A stretch of 64,000 nucleotides of DNA from CAZCDS01 sp964497585 (GCA_964497585.1 CAZCDS010000005.1:144470-208469), one strand, 5' to 3'. Shown: positions 44,620 to 53,541, counted from the first letter of the stretch. The notes: a model not told the origin generated them from the sequence alone. Program-made: numbers and translations.

Positions 44620-45932
44620 CGATGGACATACTGGTCGTCGGACTCAACCACACTACGGCCCCGGTGGATGTTCGGGAAAGGGTGACTTTTCCCGGCGACG
44701 AGAGTGGTGATGTCGCGCGCTGGATCGCGAGCCTGGACGGGATGGAGGAGGCGGTCGTTCTCTCCACGTGCAATAGGGGGGAAATCGTTACGGTGACAAC
44801 CTCGTCCGAGGGGAGTGCCGAACGACTGGTCCGCGCCATTGGCGAGATACACGACTTGGAACCCGCGGTTTTCCGCAAGCACCTCTACTTCAAGACTGGC
44901 TCGGATGCTGTTCGTCACCTCTTCCGGGTGGCATCGAGCCTCGATTCCATGGTCCTTGGTGAGCCCCAAATTCTCGGACAGGTCAAGGACGGCTACCGCC
45001 GTGCGGTCGAAGGTGGCGCTACCGGACCGATTATCAATCGGCTTTTGCACCGGGCATTTTTTACGGCCAAAAGGGTCCGTCACGAAACCGGCATCGGCAA
45101 GGCTGCAGTCTCCGTGGCATATGCAGCCGTGGAGCTGGCCCGCAAAATTCTCGGAGACCTGCAGAAGAAGCGAATCCTCCTAATCGGGGCCGGCGAGATG
45201 GCGGTCCTCGCGTCTCGGCACCTTGCCAAGCTCGTGGAACAGCCACTCATAGTGACCAATCGCACGTACGAGAGGGCGTGCGCACTTGCAGCGGAGTTGT
45301 GCTCCGATGCGATCCCTTTCGAGCAGCTTGATGACTGTCTCGAAGCCGCGGATGTCGTCATCTCCTCGACAGCGGGTACCGAGCCGATCATCCGGAAGGA
45401 CCCTTTCAAGAGGGTGATGCGGATCAGAAGGTATCGTCCAATCTTCCTGATTGATATCGCCATTCCCCGGGATGTGGAACCGGAAGTGAATGACCTCGAC
45501 GGTGTCTATCTGTACAACATCGATGACCTGCAGGCCGTGGTCCAAGAGAACGTGGGTGAACGAAAACTGGAGGCACTCAGGGCAGAGAATATCGTTGTTG
45601 AGGAGGCATTGAAATTTATGGACTGGATGAGGGCGCTCGACGCGGCCCCGACGATCGTTGCGCTCAAGGAGAAGCTCGAAGGAATCAGGGAAGGGGAGTT
45701 GAGCCGCCTCAATGGCAAGCTCTCGCGACTTGGCTCCGACGAAAGAGAACTAGTTGAAATACTTACACGATCTATCGTCAATAAGATAGCTCACGATCCC
45801 ATCGTGTTTCTCAAAAGGGCAGGGGGCAGTGCAAGACGCAACGTGTACCTCGACGCGACCCAACGGATGTTCAACCTCAACCGAGCAGAGAACGAAGATC
45901 AGAACGACAAGGAAGACTCATCGACAGAATGA
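44616..45932 (+). CDS. hemA: Glutamyl-tRNA reductase
   Basis: 438 residues. Reduces glutamyl-tRNA to glutamate-1-semialdehyde, the committed step of tetrapyrrole synthesis. The catalytic Cys is in LSTCNRGEI, the NADPH-domain motif is LLIGAGEMAVLASRHL, and EPQILGQVKDGYR is present. The C-terminal helix (VNKIAHDPIVFL) is intact. It overlaps ccsA-like by 4 bases and hemC by 4, so all are co-translated. Confidence 0.97.
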   Translation: MTMDILVVGLNHTTAPVDVRERVTFPGDESGDVARWIASLDGMEEAVVLSTCNRGEIVTVTTSSEGSAERLVRAIGEIHDLEPAVFRKHLYFKTGSDAVRHLFRVASSLDSMVLGEPQILGQVKDGYRRAVEGGATGPIINRLLHRAFFTAKRVRHETGIGKAAVSVAYAAVELARKILGDLQKKRILLIGAGEMAVLASRHLAKLVEQPLIVTNRTYERACALAAELCSDAIPFEQLDDCLEAADVVISSTAGTEPIIRKDPFKRVMRIRRYRPIFLIDIAIPRDVEPEVNDLDGVYLYNIDDLQAVVQENVGERKLEALRAENIVVEEALKFMDWMRALDAAPTIVALKEKLEGIREGELSRLNGKLSRLGSDERELVEILTRSIVNKIAHDPIVFLKRAGGSARRNVYLDATQRMFNLNRAENEDQNDKEDSSTE

Positions 45933-46918
45933 AAATCACCATCGGTACCCGTGGCAGCGCACTTGCTCTGTGGCAGGCGCGACACGTGAGGGATCTCATA
46001 TCCGTAAAGCACCCCGAATACCAGGTGGAACTGCTCACCATCAAGACGAAGGGCGATAAGATACTCGACGCTCCTCTCGCCAAGATCGGCGGTAAGGGCC
46101 TCTTCACCAAGGAAATAGAAGACGCCCTCCTGAACGGAAAGGTCGATCTTGCGGTCCATTCCATGAAGGACCTTCCTACGGAACTCCCCCGAGGACTCAG
46201 AGTCGGCGCGATCCTCCAACGGGAGGATCCGAGAGACGTTTTCATTTCGAGAGACGGCCGGGGACTCGGTCAACTTCGGTCGTGCGACCTGGTCGGCACG
46301 TCGAGTCTCCGACGCCAGGCATTTCTCTCCAGCCGTTTCCCGGAAATTAAGGTTGTCTCCATCAGAGGAAACGTGGACACGCGCCTCAGGAAAATTGAGA
46401 CCGAAGACCTCGCCGGCGTTGTCCTGGCGGCAGCCGGAATCTCGAGGATGGGGTTCACTGATCGAGTGACGAGCTACCTGGAGTTGGACACGATCATTCC
46501 TGCGATCGGGCAAGGTGCAATGGGGATCGAGATCCGAGAAGACGATCCTGCGATACAAGCTGTCGTTTCCGGACTCAACCACCGAGAGACGGAACTTTGC
46601 GTCAACGCGGAGAGGGCCTTCCTGAGACGGATGGGGGGCGGTTGCCAGGTGCCGATGGCGGCCCACGCGGTTGAGGTTGACGGTCGATTGATGATCTGCG
46701 GTGCGGTCGTCCACCCGGACGGTCAGCCAGTGATACGAGAGAGCATCACAGGTGAACTCGAAGACCCCGAGATCGGCGCTGACCTCGCGGATATGCTGAT
46801 TCAAAGAGGCGGTGACGAAATAGCGCGAAGCGTGCTCGGACCGGACTGGCGCCCGGGCGCCAGGGAGGCTACTGAGGGACCCTTCAACCACCAGGACAGA
46901 TATTCGTCAGGGAGATAG
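45929..46918 (+). CDS. hemC: Hydroxymethylbilane synthase (porphobilinogen deaminase)
   Basis: 329 residues. Polymerises four porphobilinogens on a dipyrromethane cofactor held by the Cys in GGGCQVPMAAHA. N-terminal KITIGTRGSALALWQA, KGDKILDAPLAKIGGKGLFTKE, VHSMKDLPT and the Asp/Arg loop VGTSSLRRQAFL are all present. The last ~20 residues are extra. It starts within the hemA stop (ATGA) and is 116 bases before the fused SUMT-HemD. Confidence 0.97.
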   Translation: MKITIGTRGSALALWQARHVRDLISVKHPEYQVELLTIKTKGDKILDAPLAKIGGKGLFTKEIEDALLNGKVDLAVHSMKDLPTELPRGLRVGAILQREDPRDVFISRDGRGLGQLRSCDLVGTSSLRRQAFLSSRFPEIKVVSIRGNVDTRLRKIETEDLAGVVLAAAGISRMGFTDRVTSYLELDTIIPAIGQGAMGIEIREDDPAIQAVVSGLNHRETELCVNAERAFLRRMGGGCQVPMAAHAVEVDGRLMICGAVVHPDGQPVIRESITGELEDPEIGADLADMLIQRGGDEIARSVLGPDWRPGAREATEGPFNHQDRYSSGR

Positions 46919-47034
46919 GAATCCCAACCGCCAAGACGCGGAGACACCAAGAAGACAGTAGTCAGCGCGCTCGGGGAACTGCTCCGATTGTGAGAGCTAC
47001 CTCCGCTACGCGTTATGGAGGAAACGATTACGAG

Positions 47035-48603
47035 ATGGCCGGGAAAGGGCGAAACCACACCAATGAATCCGTCGGCACCGTGTACCTGGTGGGAGCGGGT
47101 CCCGGCGATGAAGGTTTGATTACGGTCAAAGGGCTCCATCTGATCCGAAGCGCAGATGTTCTGGTTTACGACTACCTGGCTACCCCCTCGCTACTTCAAG
47201 AGGCGGACGCCGAAGCGGAGATCATCTATGTCGGTAAGAAGGGGAGAGATCACACCCTCGAACAGCACGATATCAACGACCTCCTCGTGAGCAAAGCCCG
47301 AGAGGGTAAGACCGTTGTCCGCTTGAAAGGCGGCGATCCATTCGTCTTCGGCAGAGGCGGAGAGGAGGCCGAACAGCTCGCGGCTGCGGGAATCCCTTTT
47401 GAAGTGGTTCCAGGGGTGACCTCCGCGGTGGCTGCGCCGGCTTACGCGGGTATTCCCGTAACGCATCGGGATCACGCCTCAATGGTGACGTTCATAACCG
47501 GTCATGAGGACCCTACGAAGAAGGAAACCGCGATCGATTGGGACAATCTGGCCCGCAATCCCGGTACACTCGTATTCCTCATGGGAGTGAAGAATCTCCC
47601 GAACATATCGACATCATTGATAGAGCACGGTAAGCCGGGAGACACGCCAGCCGCGCTGGTCCGATGGGGCACCACACCGGACCAGTCTTGCCTCGTGTCC
47701 ACCCTAAGAGAGCTCCCCAAGGAGGCCAAGCGGCTGGGATTTAAACCGCCGGCCGTTCTGCTCGTGGGATCGGTGGCCAGGCTTCGTGAAAGCCTCAATT
47801 GGTTCGAGAAAAAACCGCTATTCGCAAGAAAAATCCTTATCACCCGCAGCAGAGCGCAATCGAAAAGGATGGCGGACGCCATTGCCGCCCAGGGCGGAGA
47901 AGCAGTGCTCTTCCCGACCATCGTAGTACAGCCTCCCAATGACTACAAACCACTGGATTGCGCGATCAAGGACATAGGGTCATGTGACTGGGTCATTTTC
48001 ACCTCGGTCAATGGCGTGGAACGCTTCTTCGAGCGCTTCTTCGAGCTCGGTCACGATATCAGGGAGATGGCAGGTCCGAGAATCGGCGCGATCGGGCCTG
48101 TGACCGCCCAATCAATTCGTGATCTTGGGATGAAGGTGGACCTGGTCGCCAAGGAGTTCAAGGCTGAAGGGGTCCTTGCGCAACTGGCCGAAGAAGAGGT
48201 CCGCGGAAAGCGATTCCTCATCCCCAGGGCTGAGATGGCCAGAGAGGTGCTCCCGGAAGGAATCGTTGAAATGGGAGGTGATGTCCGGGTCGTGCACGTG
48301 TACAGGACGGACAAACCCACAGACTCGGACGTTCAGAGAATTCGGGAATTGCTGGAGAACTGTACTATCGACGCGATCACCTTCACCTCGTCGTCTACTG
48401 TGTCGCATTTCGTGGAGATGCTCGGCGCGAGTGATGTCGCTCGGCTCGTCGACGGCACGGTCTTGGCCTCCATCGGACCGATAACCTCCCGGACTCTCAG
48501 AGAAAAGGGACTACCCGTCCATGTCGAAGCATCCGAATACACCATAGACGGCCTGATCCATGCCCTTGTTTCCTACTACAAGGGAACCCATACAAAATCA
48601 TAG
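47035..48603 (+). CDS. Fused uroporphyrinogen-III C-methyltransferase / uroporphyrinogen-III synthase
   Basis: 522 residues in two enzymes. Residues ~15-255 are a SAM-dependent SUMT (CobA/CysG^A): VYLVGAGPGDEGLITVKG, RLKGGDPFVFGRGGEE, PGVTSAVAAPAYAGIPVTHR. Residues ~275-520 are uroporphyrinogen-III synthase (HemD): RSRAQSKRMADAI, VIFTSVNGVERF, FTSSSTVSHF. The fusion takes hydroxymethylbilane to precorrin-2 in one protein, and the first gene of the operon takes precorrin-2 on to sirohydrochlorin. I choose the ATG at 47035 (GGAGG upstream); a GTG at 46990 would add 15 residues. Confidence 0.95.
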   Translation: MAGKGRNHTNESVGTVYLVGAGPGDEGLITVKGLHLIRSADVLVYDYLATPSLLQEADAEAEIIYVGKKGRDHTLEQHDINDLLVSKAREGKTVVRLKGGDPFVFGRGGEEAEQLAAAGIPFEVVPGVTSAVAAPAYAGIPVTHRDHASMVTFITGHEDPTKKETAIDWDNLARNPGTLVFLMGVKNLPNISTSLIEHGKPGDTPAALVRWGTTPDQSCLVSTLRELPKEAKRLGFKPPAVLLVGSVARLRESLNWFEKKPLFARKILITRSRAQSKRMADAIAAQGGEAVLFPTIVVQPPNDYKPLDCAIKDIGSCDWVIFTSVNGVERFFERFFELGHDIREMAGPRIGAIGPVTAQSIRDLGMKVDLVAKEFKAEGVLAQLAEEEVRGKRFLIPRAEMAREVLPEGIVEMGGDVRVVHVYRTDKPTDSDVQRIRELLENCTIDAITFTSSSTVSHFVEMLGASDVARLVDGTVLASIGPITSRTLREKGLPVHVEASEYTIDGLIHALVSYYKGTHTKS

Positions 48604-49169
48604 TGCAAACTCTTGACGTCTACACAAGAACGGTACCCGACCACGCCGAATCGTCCTTCCGCAGGAGCGCGGCATGGGTTGAAGAGCCCAATACTAGGTG
48701 TGCCCTTCTGACACGTACTCAGAAGACCGTTCTTTCCGGGAAGGGAAGGGAGCTGGTACCGCGGACCTGGACACAGGGGGGGTGCGCCATCGGACGCCAA
48801 CCCGGCAGAGTTACCACTTCCAACCAATAACCGACTTCGTACCTTGTCAACGTCGAATGTAACAGTCGTGCCTGGTGGGGGACCGCCAGCAGAGCGAGCG
48901 TCCGCCTCAGTCCACCGCTAAACTTGCCCGCCTGCAATCAAAGAAGCATTGATATTTTTCTATTCCAGCTCGACTCCATGAGGCGAGGCGGATCACATGG
49001 TCGGGAAAGAGAAAGAAAATGATACGAAAACAGGGTCTATAGGCATGCCGGTATCATTGACCGGGTCCGAATGACATGATAATTGTCTGAGCAGTCGAGC
49101 GCTACCCGGAAGGTCAAGTGGACTCTTGCCCAAAGGGTGGTCGGTATCCCCTTAGCTGTGAGGCAGTTC
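48604..49169. other. Non-coding region between hemD fusion and TPR gene
   Basis: About 565 bases. A weak promoter-like pair lies near the right end (TTGACC at 49057-49062, GATAAT about 15 bases later). No gene, terminator or RNA is recognised; the short ORFs lack ribosome sites and conserved sequence. Confidence 0.45.
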
Positions 49170-50615
49170 ATGAGTATGGATCTGAAACAGCCCCGATGGA
49201 CGATAGGCTTCTTCTTCGCCGTTGTGTTCCTCTGCGCGATGCCTCTTCTTGGTCGGGCCGCAGATCCGAACGACGCGGTGAAGGCAGAAAACGCGTTCTT
49301 CCGGGGCAGCCATTTGCTCTCCCTGAACAAGATTGCGCAAGCCGTTCCCGTGCTGGAGACCACTGTAAAGCTTGCTCCAGACAACTCCCGATACAGGCGC
49401 GTCCTCGCGGTAGCATACAACAACATGGCTATACACCTCAAAAGACAAGGGAAGGTGCGCGAAGCCCTGACGGTCTTGGAAAAGGCTGTACACATGGCTC
49501 CGGAGGACAAGGAGATCCGCTCCAATTTCGTTCAAGCTGCAGTACCGACCGCATCGCTTCCCGATAAGGAACTCGCTCTCAGGGACAAGGTTGCCTTCAT
49601 GAGAGTGGCGGTGAAGCTGGCCCCGGAGAACGCTTCCTGCAAGAAGGCCTTGGCCGCGTTGCTGAACAACCTCGGTGTAGCCAAGGGGAGAGCCGGGGAC
49701 CATCGGGAAGAGGTGGCAGCCCTCGAGGAAGCGGCCGCATTGGATTCGAAAAGCGCGGTTATCCGCAAGAACCTTGCAACCGCGTACCACAATCTCGCAC
49801 TGGCCAAGGGCAAGGACAAAGATCCAAAAGAGGAGGTCCGACTTCTCCGCAAGGCATGCAAGCTTGAGCCGAAAAACAAGACGCTGGTCAAAAGCCTGGC
49901 CCGGGCTCTCTCGGATTTGGCGGTCGCCAGAGGAAACGAGAAGGACGTGCCAGGCCAGATTGCGCTCCTCAAGGAGTCCTTGGCGCTCGTTCCAACCGAT
50001 CCGACGGCCAGGAAGAACCTCGCGGCTGCGTACAACAATTACTCGATATCTCAGAAAATCAAGATGGAGCTTCCCGATCGAATTTCCAACCTCGAGAAGG
50101 CGATTAAGCTCGACCCGAAAAACAAGTCCGCCCGGCAAAACCTTGCTCACCTACTTCTTCAAGAAGCGATCAAGGCACATAATGCCGGCTCTGACGGTAA
50201 GGCGATGAAACTGCTGCAAAAAGCCCACAAGGCCGATCCTCGGGACAAGTCCGTTCGGGTCAATCTAGCCGCCCTGTACCACAACGACGCGCTCATGATG
50301 GGCCAGGCAGGCGACCACAAGTCAGAGATAAAGAAATTCCGTAGGGCGCTGGATTTGGATCCGTCGAACGCGGAGATCAAGAACTCATTGGCTCTCGCGT
50401 ATAATGATTATGCGGTCAAGCTCGGAAAAAAGGGAGACAGCGAGCAGGAGATCACCTATTTGACCAAGGCAGCGAAGCTCGCCCCGGCCAACGAGACGAT
50501 CAAGCAAAACCTTCTCCGAGCCAAGGAGTCTGCGCCCAAAAAGAAGGCGAAGTCCGACGCGGGAATCAAGAAGAAACGATTAAAAGGCAAGAAAAGCGCG
50601 GCGAAGAAGAAATAA
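49170..50615 (+). CDS. Secreted TPR-repeat protein with Lys-rich tail
   Basis: About 481 residues. A signal peptide (IGFFFAVVFLCAMPLLGRA, cleaved after the second Ala of GRAA or nearby) leads into ~11 TPR units (typical pieces ALTVLEKAVHMAPEDK, VRLLRKACKLEPKNK, ISNLEKAIKLDPKNK). The end is very basic (APKKKAKSD ... KGKKSAAKKK). Such proteins are scaffolds; the basic tail could bind nucleic acid, membrane or peptidoglycan. ATG at 49170 has a GAGG site; the frame is open upstream to 49083. The function and partners are unknown. Confidence 0.85.
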   Translation: MSMDLKQPRWTIGFFFAVVFLCAMPLLGRAADPNDAVKAENAFFRGSHLLSLNKIAQAVPVLETTVKLAPDNSRYRRVLAVAYNNMAIHLKRQGKVREALTVLEKAVHMAPEDKEIRSNFVQAAVPTASLPDKELALRDKVAFMRVAVKLAPENASCKKALAALLNNLGVAKGRAGDHREEVAALEEAAALDSKSAVIRKNLATAYHNLALAKGKDKDPKEEVRLLRKACKLEPKNKTLVKSLARALSDLAVARGNEKDVPGQIALLKESLALVPTDPTARKNLAAAYNNYSISQKIKMELPDRISNLEKAIKLDPKNKSARQNLAHLLLQEAIKAHNAGSDGKAMKLLQKAHKADPRDKSVRVNLAALYHNDALMMGQAGDHKSEIKKFRRALDLDPSNAEIKNSLALAYNDYAVKLGKKGDSEQEITYLTKAAKLAPANETIKQNLLRAKESAPKKKAKSDAGIKKKRLKGKKSAAKKK

Positions 50616-50836
50616 CGGCCGCAACGCTACCCGTGGCGGCACAGAGACTTCTGCGAAATCGGGGCTGCCGGTTTTTGCTGTGCATTGGCATGCGAGAAAC
50701 CGACTCGCCCCCGGGTAACCGGTTGCGAATACAGCTCGACTCCAACCGACTTCATCGGAATTCACTGCGTCAAGGTCTTTCAGTTAGCCAATCCCACTCG
50801 ACCCTTTCGGCCCCCCCCATGGTGCGCGGCGGTTTA

Positions 50837-50865
50837 TTGACAAGCCTTCTCATCGGTAATATAAT
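50837..50865 (+). promoter_or_regulatory. Perfect-consensus sigma-70 promoter ahead of the primase-like gene
   Basis: TTGACA (50837-50842), exactly 17 bases, TATAAT (50860-50865): both hexamers and spacing are the bacterial consensus. The start codon of the downstream gene is 46 bases after the -10. Most genes in this window have much weaker promoters. Confidence 0.8.
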
Positions 50866-50910
50866 AAATGCCTTAGAAGCGTTCCCACGTCTTTCATCCA
50901 AGGTTCTTTC

Positions 50911-52068
50911 ATGGTTGCCAAATTCACTCGCAAGGACTTTCTGGAGGCCCTGTTTTCTGACTACTACAAAGAGCACAGGGGCTTCATACTGGTGAAAAGC
51001 TTGCGCCGCGGGGATCCCAAGATGAGCACCCGCTACTTCCCGAACATCGAGATTCTCTCAAAGGAGCACTACGGTGACGAGCGCGACGTCTACTTCGGGA
51101 TCGCCCCGCGAGAGCGGATGAAAGCCGAAAAGGACCACATCCACTACGTCGTCGCACTCTGGGCCGATCTCGACATCGGCAAGGAAGGGCACGAGGACAA
51201 GAACCTTTATTTCGAGGGTCCACAGCAGGCCGCCAGAGCGATCAGGAGCTTCCCACGTGCTCCTTCGCTCATCGTCGAATCGGGGCGAGGGGCGCACCTG
51301 TACTGGCTTCTCAAGAACGTGACCCAGGTAGCAGATGCCGATTTCGTCGAGTCCCTTCTGAAAAGCATCAGCGACCATTTGCGATGTGAGACCGACGTGA
51401 GCGTCGATTGCGTCTTCAGACTGCCTGAGACGGTCAATACCAAAGTCCCGGGAAAACCGGTCGCGTGTGACGTGAAGTTCATCAACACGAACTTCCGGTA
51501 CGATATTGGGGATTTCGAGAACCTTGGTCAACCGATTGTTGTTCAGCCCACCGCTTCGACCACACCTCCGGAGCCGGGAGGTGCCGACGTCCATGCTCCC
51601 TCGCCTCCGGCAGCAGGTCCCCCGCCTCCCGATCCGGCGGGACCTAATCCCGAACAGCTCGATGAGTCGCTGGTTCTAGACGAAACCATTATTGACGAAC
51701 TGATCGACGACATGTCGATGACCAATGTCCTCGACCCGATTACTACGGGGGAGATCGCCGCGGGCCTGAGCCGGACGCCCAGTCAGGAACCGGTCACCAT
51801 TCCCAGGCCGACCTCTCCGCAACAGGTTTCGCCCCCTCAGGTGGTTGCCGCGCAGCCGGTTGCCACGGTCTTTCCCGCGGCAACCAGCAGCGTTCTGGAA
51901 CGCCTGGCCGCCAACAGAGACGAAGTCCAGGTTTCTCTCGTGGGATCGAGCGAACTGATCAGCGGAGTCATCGCTTCCAATGAGAGCGGCCTGATCGGGA
52001 TCGAATCGGGTGGCGATCTGTATACTGTCCCGATATCCAGCATTTCCTACATCAAGAGCAAAGCGTAG
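50911..52068 (+). CDS. Primase-like (AEP/RepB-type) protein with C-terminal Sm-like domain
   Basis: 385 residues. Residues ~1-205 match the archaeo-eukaryotic primase/RepB fold. Motif I is the DxD in ALWADLDIG, motif II is IVESGRGAHLYWLL (the S-G-x-G-x-H pattern), and motif III is SVDCVFRLPETVNTK, like the SRVLRLPGTLN of prim-pol proteins. A Pro-rich linker (~210-330) leads to a final ~50-residue domain (DEVQVSLVGSSELISGVIAS, IESGGDLYTVPISSISYI) with the strand pattern of Hfq/Sm barrels. No helicase domain is attached. It stands alone behind a perfect promoter and is followed by spmA. The domain assignment is by motif only; activity is inferred. Confidence 0.72.
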   Translation: MVAKFTRKDFLEALFSDYYKEHRGFILVKSLRRGDPKMSTRYFPNIEILSKEHYGDERDVYFGIAPRERMKAEKDHIHYVVALWADLDIGKEGHEDKNLYFEGPQQAARAIRSFPRAPSLIVESGRGAHLYWLLKNVTQVADADFVESLLKSISDHLRCETDVSVDCVFRLPETVNTKVPGKPVACDVKFINTNFRYDIGDFENLGQPIVVQPTASTTPPEPGGADVHAPSPPAAGPPPPDPAGPNPEQLDESLVLDETIIDELIDDMSMTNVLDPITTGEIAAGLSRTPSQEPVTIPRPTSPQQVSPPQVVAAQPVATVFPAATSSVLERLAANRDEVQVSLVGSSELISGVIASNESGLIGIESGGDLYTVPISSISYIKSKA

Positions 52069-52148
52069 CCTCGCAGGTCACACCGTGCCTCCGGCGCGTC
52101 TCGGCACAGGGCACCGGCGTACTGGTCTGCGCAGAGGGGAAGGTACGT

Positions 52149-52772
52149 ATGTTGAACATTGTCTGGTTGGTGCTCCTGGTAGGATCGGTAGCAGTGGGGG
52201 CATGGAATGGCTGCCTGCGGGAAGTCGTTCTATCTGTGACGGACAGCGCGGTGAATGCGTTCAAACTCGCCCTCGGGTTCGCAGGCATCATGGCCCTGTG
52301 GCTGGGAATCATGAAGATCGCCGAGGAAAGTGGGCTCATCGGTATGATCACTCGGCTCATCGCGCCGATTATGAAGAGGCTCTTTCCTCGGGTCCCCGAA
52401 GGCCATCCCGCGCTCGGGAGCATGACCATGAACATCGTCGCGAACATGTTCGGTTTGAACAACGCGGCCACGCCCCTGGGGATCCGTGCGATGAAGGATC
52501 TCGACGAATTGAACTCCCGGGCAGGGGAGGCATCCGACGAGATGTGCATGTTTCTTGCCGTGAATACCTCGAGCGTTCAGATCGTACCTGCGGGAGCCAT
52601 CGCTCTGCTTGCATCGGGAGGGGCTCAGGATCCGACGGTTATCGTCTTGCCGGCGATCCTAGCAACCGGCGTATCAACTGCTGTGGCAATCATCAGCGCA
52701 CGAGCGTTATCGCGGATGAACCGTTTTCGGCAAGGCGCGACGAAAGGATCCGAAGATGAAGGGACTCCCTGA
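52149..52772 (+). CDS. spmA: Spore maturation protein A-like membrane protein
   Basis: 207-residue integral membrane protein of the nucleoside-recognition (Gate) family. About five hydrophobic helices; the SpmA signature region NIVANMFGLNNAATPLGIRAMKDLDELN is intact. In Bacillus, spmA and spmB affect spore-core dehydration, but homologues are widespread in non-sporulating bacteria and have unknown transport-like roles. It overlaps spmB by 17 bases, so the pair forms one unit. Confidence 0.92.
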   Translation: MLNIVWLVLLVGSVAVGAWNGCLREVVLSVTDSAVNAFKLALGFAGIMALWLGIMKIAEESGLIGMITRLIAPIMKRLFPRVPEGHPALGSMTMNIVANMFGLNNAATPLGIRAMKDLDELNSRAGEASDEMCMFLAVNTSSVQIVPAGAIALLASGGAQDPTVIVLPAILATGVSTAVAIISARALSRMNRFRQGATKGSEDEGTP

Positions 52773-53298
52773 GGTTGCAGCAACCCTTTCAAATGCTATC
52801 TTCCTCATTTTTCTGGTGGGGATTCCCGTGTATGGTTTCCTCAAGGGAGTCAAGGTGTACGAGTCTTTCATCAAAGGGGCGCGGGAGGGCTTCGATGTCG
52901 CGGTCATGATCATTCCGTACCTTGTTGCCATTCTGGTGGCGGTAGGCATGTTCAGGGCTTCGGGTGCTATGGACCTCATAGCGAAAGCATTGCCGGCTGC
53001 GCTGGAGCGACTGGGATTGTCACCGGATGTCGTGGGCCTGGCTCTCATGAGGCCGCTTTCGGGAGGAGCCACGCTCGGATTGCTCGGCGAGGTGATTTCC
53101 CGGTACGGCGCGGATTCCTATCAAGCTCGTTTGGGCGCGGTCATAAGCGGAAGTACCGAGACGACCCTGTACGTTCTCGCAGTCTACTTCGGTGCGGTTT
53201 CCGTCTCTCGCACCCGCTACGCCCTACACGCGGGGCTTCTCGCGGACGCAGCGGGTGTAGGTGCAGCGATACTGGTGTGTCTGGTATTCTTTGGCTGA
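52756..53298 (+). CDS. spmB: Spore maturation protein B-like membrane protein
   Basis: 180-residue membrane protein, the second half of the SpmAB pair. Signature FLIFLVGIPVYGFLKGVKVYESFIKGAREGF and RPLSGGATLGLLGEVI are visible. About five hydrophobic segments. The start overlaps spmA. It is followed by the tRNA-Ser gene on the other strand. Confidence 0.93.
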   Translation: MKGLPEVAATLSNAIFLIFLVGIPVYGFLKGVKVYESFIKGAREGFDVAVMIIPYLVAILVAVGMFRASGAMDLIAKALPAALERLGLSPDVVGLALMRPLSGGATLGLLGEVISRYGADSYQARLGAVISGSTETTLYVLAVYFGAVSVSRTRYALHAGLLADAAGVGAAILVCLVFFG

Positions 53299-53335
53299 TT
53301 GATACGAGCCTTACCGGGGAAGACTCATCGTGCGG

Positions 53336-53370
53336 AAAAGCCCCCTCCGGGAAATCCACCCGAAGAGGGC
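53336..53370 (-). terminator. Terminator after tRNA-Ser
   Basis: On the minus strand GCCCTCTTCGGG pairs with CCCGGAGGGGGC (two G-U steps) around a short loop, followed by TTTT. It lies 24 bases beyond the tRNA 3' end. Confidence 0.75.
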
Positions 53371-53393
53371 CTCGTCTTCGTCAAACCTCTCAT

Positions 53394-53483
53394 TGGCGGA
53401 GAGAGAGGGATTCGAACCCTCGGTAGGGGCTACCCTACACTCGCTTAGCAGGCGAGCACCTTCAGCCACTCGGTCATCTCTCC
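53394..53483 (-). tRNA. tRNA-Ser (anticodon GCU)
   Basis: 90 nt including an encoded CCA. Acceptor stem GGAGAGA pairs with TCTCTCC, discriminator G. The anticodon loop is CTGCTAA, reading GCU. A long variable arm (GTAGGG with CCCTAC) marks the class II shape of serine tRNAs, and the T-loop is GGTTCGAATCC. It reads serine AGC/AGU codons. Confidence 0.96.
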
Positions 53484-53541
53484 GCGCGCCCTACACCTCA
53501 AGAATATTGGGATAACGCTCCCGTGTCAAGGGATTTGGGCC

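Noticed and set aside
45899..46891. 330-codon minus-strand ORF antisense to hemC
   Set aside because: Shadow of hemC, no conserved features.
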